From contig SKIY01000081.1 in assembly GCA_007116205.1 (NCBI GenBank), positions 1 through 9,522 of the forward strand: a stretch of 9,522 nucleotides of DNA, given 5' to 3'. Made by a program: the position numbers and the translations under genes. Below the pieces are notes generated by a model. It was not told the origin of the DNA and did no database searches. It worked only from the letters and a program-made list of their open reading frames with translations. The DNA is from Candidatus Izemoplasma sp. (GTDB taxonomy: Bacteria > Bacillota_I > Bacilli_A > Izemoplasmatales > Izemoplasmataceae). Below are positions 7,020 to 9,522 of the stretch, in pieces; within the stretch, counting starts at the first letter, position 1, and every line of letters starts with the position of its first letter.

Positions 7020-8168
7020 ATGGAAACCATTGAAGCATTACACAAAAAAAATACAAACAAAGAAGCAGCACATACCTTTTTTGTACCAGGTTGTGTCGCA
7101 CTACTTGGGGAATACACAGAAGAACAAGGTGGACCTGCATTAATGGTAGCGACAGAACAAGGTATCTTAGGAGCTATCTCTGGTGCAAAAGATCAATCGA
7201 TAAAAATCTATTTTGATGCATTAGAAAACAATGAAGTACTCATCGATATAAAAAACCCATTAGCACTAGAATCCCCTTATTTAGTACGCCTTATGCAGGC
7301 GACATTTTTGAAACTTCAAAAAGAAGATTGCGCCTTTAAAGAGGGACTTGAAATTACACTTTCTAGCACCTTGAAACCATTGTTCAACTACCATTTAGAC
7401 AGTGCAATGGTGGCGTTAATTATGACCCTAGTTACAAAACAATTAAACAAACACGTTGCCTTTGATAAAATCTGTAAATTTTCTGATGCTGTGTTTACAG
7501 ACTATTTACAACTACCAACCAGACACAACGCTTTAACGACTCAGTTTTTTGCAGAAAAAGATACCGTTTTAGCGATTCATCCATATGAAAAAAAACATCA
7601 AACCATTCCATTTCAGTTTAAAGATAAAACACTTGTAGTTTTCGCTCCGCATAAAACACATGATGAAATGCATGCCACTTACAAAGACCGTTTAAAAAAC
7701 TTAAAGGCCGCATCAGAATTTTATATGAATCATCGCCCTATAAAATATTTAGCGGCAGTTTCTGTAGAGGACTTTAATAAATTTAAACATCAGTTAACAC
7801 CTGAAAACAGAGTGCGCTATGCAGAACATATTATCTTTGAAACCGCACGGTATAAAGACGTTGTAGAAATGATAGAAGATAACGAGTTTAACTGGTTTGC
7901 AGATTACATCAACGAATCGCAAAAAACAGTAGAACATATGTTTGACTACGTCACAACGGATTTAAAATATATTATCGACATGTTAAAAACTGATGCGGTA
8001 CGTGCGGCACGTATTTCGAACAAAACATTCTCCCAACTCGTGGTCGGATATTTTGAAAAAGAAAGCAATAAATTTATAGAAGACATTCAATTACGATATC
8101 AACGAATGTATAAAAAGGAGTTAGAAACGATTATTTTAAGACCGAGTGCCGGTGCTATAAAAAAATAG
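7020..8168 (+). CDS. Galactokinase-like GHMP protein, probable pseudoenzyme
   Basis: This 382-residue protein aligns along its whole length with galactokinases (GHMP kinases), including HATYKDRLKNLKAA (218-231), RYAEHIIFETAR (about 261-272), ADYINESQKTVEHM and the C-terminal RPSAGA. The functional motifs are broken. The signature GRVNLIGEHTDYNGG reads GCVALLGEYTEEQGG (24-38): Arg is C25, His is Y32 and Asp is E34, while E31 is kept. The phosphate loop GxGLSSSAS reads PLFNYHLDS (120-128). The catalytic-Asp motif GIMDQF reads NALTTQF (170-176), with a nearby deletion. GxGFGG reads NKTFSQ (334-339). Y221, the usual sugar-contact Tyr, remains. The frame is intact, so it is a maintained protein. 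Galactose phosphorylation is unlikely; no galT or galE lies nearby. AGGAG (7008-7012) precedes ATG 7020 by seven bases. It is the third gene of the uvrC unit. Confidence 0.85.
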   Translation: METIEALHKKNTNKEAAHTFFVPGCVALLGEYTEEQGGPALMVATEQGILGAISGAKDQSIKIYFDALENNEVLIDIKNPLALESPYLVRLMQATFLKLQKEDCAFKEGLEITLSSTLKPLFNYHLDSAMVALIMTLVTKQLNKHVAFDKICKFSDAVFTDYLQLPTRHNALTTQFFAEKDTVLAIHPYEKKHQTIPFQFKDKTLVVFAPHKTHDEMHATYKDRLKNLKAASEFYMNHRPIKYLAAVSVEDFNKFKHQLTPENRVRYAEHIIFETARYKDVVEMIEDNEFNWFADYINESQKTVEHMFDYVTTDLKYIIDMLKTDAVRAARISNKTFSQLVVGYFEKESNKFIEDIQLRYQRMYKKELETIILRPSAGAIKK

Positions 8169-8196
8169 CTTGCTACAATCAGTAGCAAGCTTTTTT
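8167..8196. terminator. Bidirectional terminator between convergent genes
   Basis: Inverted repeat AGCTTGCTAC (8167-8176), loop AATCA, GTAGCAAGCT (8182-8191). It is followed on the + strand by a T run (8191-8196) and preceded by A7 (8159-8165), which is the T run for the minus strand. The left arm includes the last two bases of the galactokinase-like TAG stop and the right T run reaches into the RNase J stop codon (8195-8197), so the hairpin fills the entire 26-base gap and serves both genes. Confidence 0.92.
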
Positions 8197-9522
8197 AAAC
8201 CAATTTAATAACCGGTAATATCATCGGACTGCGTTCAGTCTTCGTAAAAATATAGTCATTTAATACTTTCGTAATATCGCGTTTTAACTGCGATGTATTT
8301 AAGACGTTAGACGCTTGAATTCTTTTATCAATATGCTTTGCAACAATCGCGCTTATTTCATTGGTTAAAATCGTATGATCCCGCATATAAACAAACCCTC
8401 GTGATGTAATAACAGGATCGCCGATCATTTGTTTGGTATCTTGATTGATTGTTACAATGGCGCTTAATAGTCCATCTTCACTTAAAATTTTGCGGTCTCT
8501 TAAGACAACATTTCCAACATCACCAATACCTTTACCGTCGATATAAACACTACCTGCTTGTACTTTGCCCGCGACGCGTGCGCCATGTCTAGATACCGCT
8601 AAAACATCGCCGTTATCTAAAACAAACTCATTGCCGCGTTTAACGCCACATAAAATACCTGTTTCTGCATGGGTTTTTAACATCCGGTATTCACCGTGTA
8701 CAGGCATAAAAAACCGCGGCTTAATTAACTTTAACATTAACTGCAATTCTAAGTTACCTGCATGTCCTGATGTGTGGGTATCGGTTAAGGGTGAATGGGT
8801 AATAACATTCGCTTCACGTTTAAACAGCTGATTCACTGTTTTAGAAACACTTGCTTGGTTTCCTGGAATAGGACTTGAAGAAAAAATCACTGTATCGCCA
8901 GGTTGAATTTTAATTTGTCTATGGGTTCCATTGGCAATACGCGATAACGCAGCAAACGGTTCCCCCTGTGACCCGGTACATATAATCGTAATCTCTTCAG
9001 GTTTAAAATGTCTTAACGCGCGGCCCCCAACAAAAGTACCGTGAGGTGCTTTAATATAGCCCATTTCCTGCCCAACTTCAACGGTGCGTTCCATACTTCG
9101 TCCAAACACCGCAATTTTACGGTTTGTGGCAATGCTGGCTTCGACGATTTGTTGGACGCGATGAATATTAGAAGCAAACGTAGCAACGACAGCACGGCCT
9201 TCGATTTTAGTAAAAATCTCTTTAATGCTTTGACTGACAGTGGTTTCACTTTTGGTAAAAGCATCCAATTCAGCGTTCGTTGAATCACTTAGTAATAATA
9301 AGGTTCCTTTGTGTCCTAATCGTGCCATTTTTGCATAATCGGCATCTGGACCTGTAGGGGTGAAATCAAATTTGAAATCACCGGTTAAAACGATATTACC
9401 TTCTGGACTTCTAACGACAATCCCGAAAGAATCAGGTATTGAATGGTTCGTGCGAAAAAAGCCTAAACTTAAGTGTTTAAACCGGATAATATCATTTTCA
9501 AAGTATTCAAGTAAATTGTATT
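8195..9522 (-). CDS. rnjA: Ribonuclease J, 5' end missing at the window edge
   Basis: Metallo-beta-lactamase/beta-CASP ribonuclease that degrades and processes mRNA and rRNA by endonuclease and 5'-3' exonuclease action. About 442 codons are in the window. The frame continues open from ATG 9328 to the right edge, giving FFRTNHSIPDSFG and TGDFKFDFTPTGPDAD, so 9328 is not the start. About 115 N-terminal residues, with the HxHxDH metal motif, are missing by comparison with B. subtilis RNase J1 (555 aa). Visible active-site marks are TGDFKFD, LLSDSTNAE, the beta-CASP segment SNIHRVQQIV, TGSQGEP, HTSGH (minus strand, 8762-8776) and PVHGEYR (8684-8704). The C-terminal domain ends TERSPMILPVIKLV. The His in PVHGEYR and the Thr in HTSGH favour the active J1 type over J2 (PVNGEYR, HVSGH), so rnjA is preferred, not proven. 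Confidence 0.93.
   Translation of the reverse strand, partial: YNLLEYFENDIIRFKHLSLGFFRTNHSIPDSFGIVVRSPEGNIVLTGDFKFDFTPTGPDADYAKMARLGHKGTLLLLSDSTNAELDAFTKSETTVSQSIKEIFTKIEGRAVVATFASNIHRVQQIVEASIATNRKIAVFGRSMERTVEVGQEMGYIKAPHGTFVGGRALRHFKPEEITIICTGSQGEPFAALSRIANGTHRQIKIQPGDTVIFSSSPIPGNQASVSKTVNQLFKREANVITHSPLTDTHTSGHAGNLELQLMLKLIKPRFFMPVHGEYRMLKTHAETGILCGVKRGNEFVLDNGDVLAVSRHGARVAGKVQAGSVYIDGKGIGDVGNVVLRDRKILSEDGLLSAIVTINQDTKQMIGDPVITSRGFVYMRDHTILTNEISAIVAKHIDKRIQASNVLNTSQLKRDITKVLNDYIFTKTERSPMILPVIKLV

Noticed and set aside
7044..7595. Two A8 tracts (7044-7051 and 7588-7595) in the galactokinase-like gene as phase-variation or slippage sites
   Set aside because: Runs of A7-A8 are expected in Lys-rich, AT-rich genes and similar A7 runs occur in rimP, nusA and rbfA. 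The frame is intact, and nothing else points to a switch.
7020..8168. Active galactokinase (galK) of a Leloir pathway
   Set aside because: The catalytic Asp, the phosphate loop and most sugar contacts are substituted, and no galT, galE or sugar transporter is nearby.
8565..8831. Plus-strand open frame opposite RNase J (also 9041-9283)
   Set aside because: It is a shadow of conserved beta-CASP coding sequence, without RBS or homology that I can see.
8195..9328. RNase J starting at ATG 9328 (minus strand)
   Set aside because: Conserved RNase J sequence (TGDFKFDFTP, FFRTNHSIPD) continues upstream in the same frame to the window edge, so this Met is internal and the gene is partial.
1..9522. 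Mycoplasma-type code with TGA read as Trp
   Set aside because: uvrC ends at TGA just where its C-terminal domain finishes, tryptophans are TGG throughout, and no conserved Trp is encoded by TGA.

Overview
The window is a gene-dense piece (no gap reaches 80 bases) of a low-GC Gram-positive-type chromosome, roughly 37-40% GC by eye. Gene order rimP-nusA-ylxR-ylxQ-infB-rbfA is the Bacillota 'nusA operon'. Strong AGGAGG/AGGTGA ribosome-binding sites, UvrC closely like the Bacillus form and an RNase J point the same way. TGA is used as a stop (uvrC) and tryptophan is TGG, so the code is standard. The compact proteins (IF2 615 aa, NusA 359 aa) and the absence of ylxP, truB and ribF from the cluster suggest a reduced-genome lineage near Acholeplasma/Izemoplasma, but that placement is an inference of moderate strength.

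Region 1 (1-4308, + strand): rimP, nusA, ylxR (rnpM), ylxQ (rplGA), infB and rbfA are packed with 9-28 base gaps or 1-11 base overlaps. A perfect 12-bp hairpin terminator ends the unit right after rbfA. These genes serve 30S maturation (RimP, RbfA), transcription elongation/termination (NusA), RNase P modulation (YlxR/RnpM), an L7Ae-type RNA-binding protein (YlxQ) and translation initiation (IF2). The operon promoter lies upstream of the window.

Region 2 (4321-8196, + strand): an extended -10 promoter with a predicted very short leader starts a probable three-gene unit. It contains uvrC (nucleotide excision repair), a DEDDh-type 3'-5' exonuclease with an extra N-terminal domain of unknown type, and a galactokinase-like GHMP-family protein. 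The last keeps the full galactokinase scaffold but has lost nearly every substrate, ATP and catalytic residue, so it looks like a pseudoenzyme. These two downstream genes are the least explained part of the window.

Region 3 (8167-9522): a bidirectional hairpin terminator fills the 26-base gap between the convergent galactokinase-like gene and a minus-strand RNase J gene. The RNase J gene runs off the right edge, so its N-terminus is missing.

No tRNA, rRNA, CRISPR array, insertion sequence or phage remnant was seen. I found no large undescribed multi-gene system; the best candidates for new biology are the exonuclease and the pseudo-galactokinase behind uvrC.
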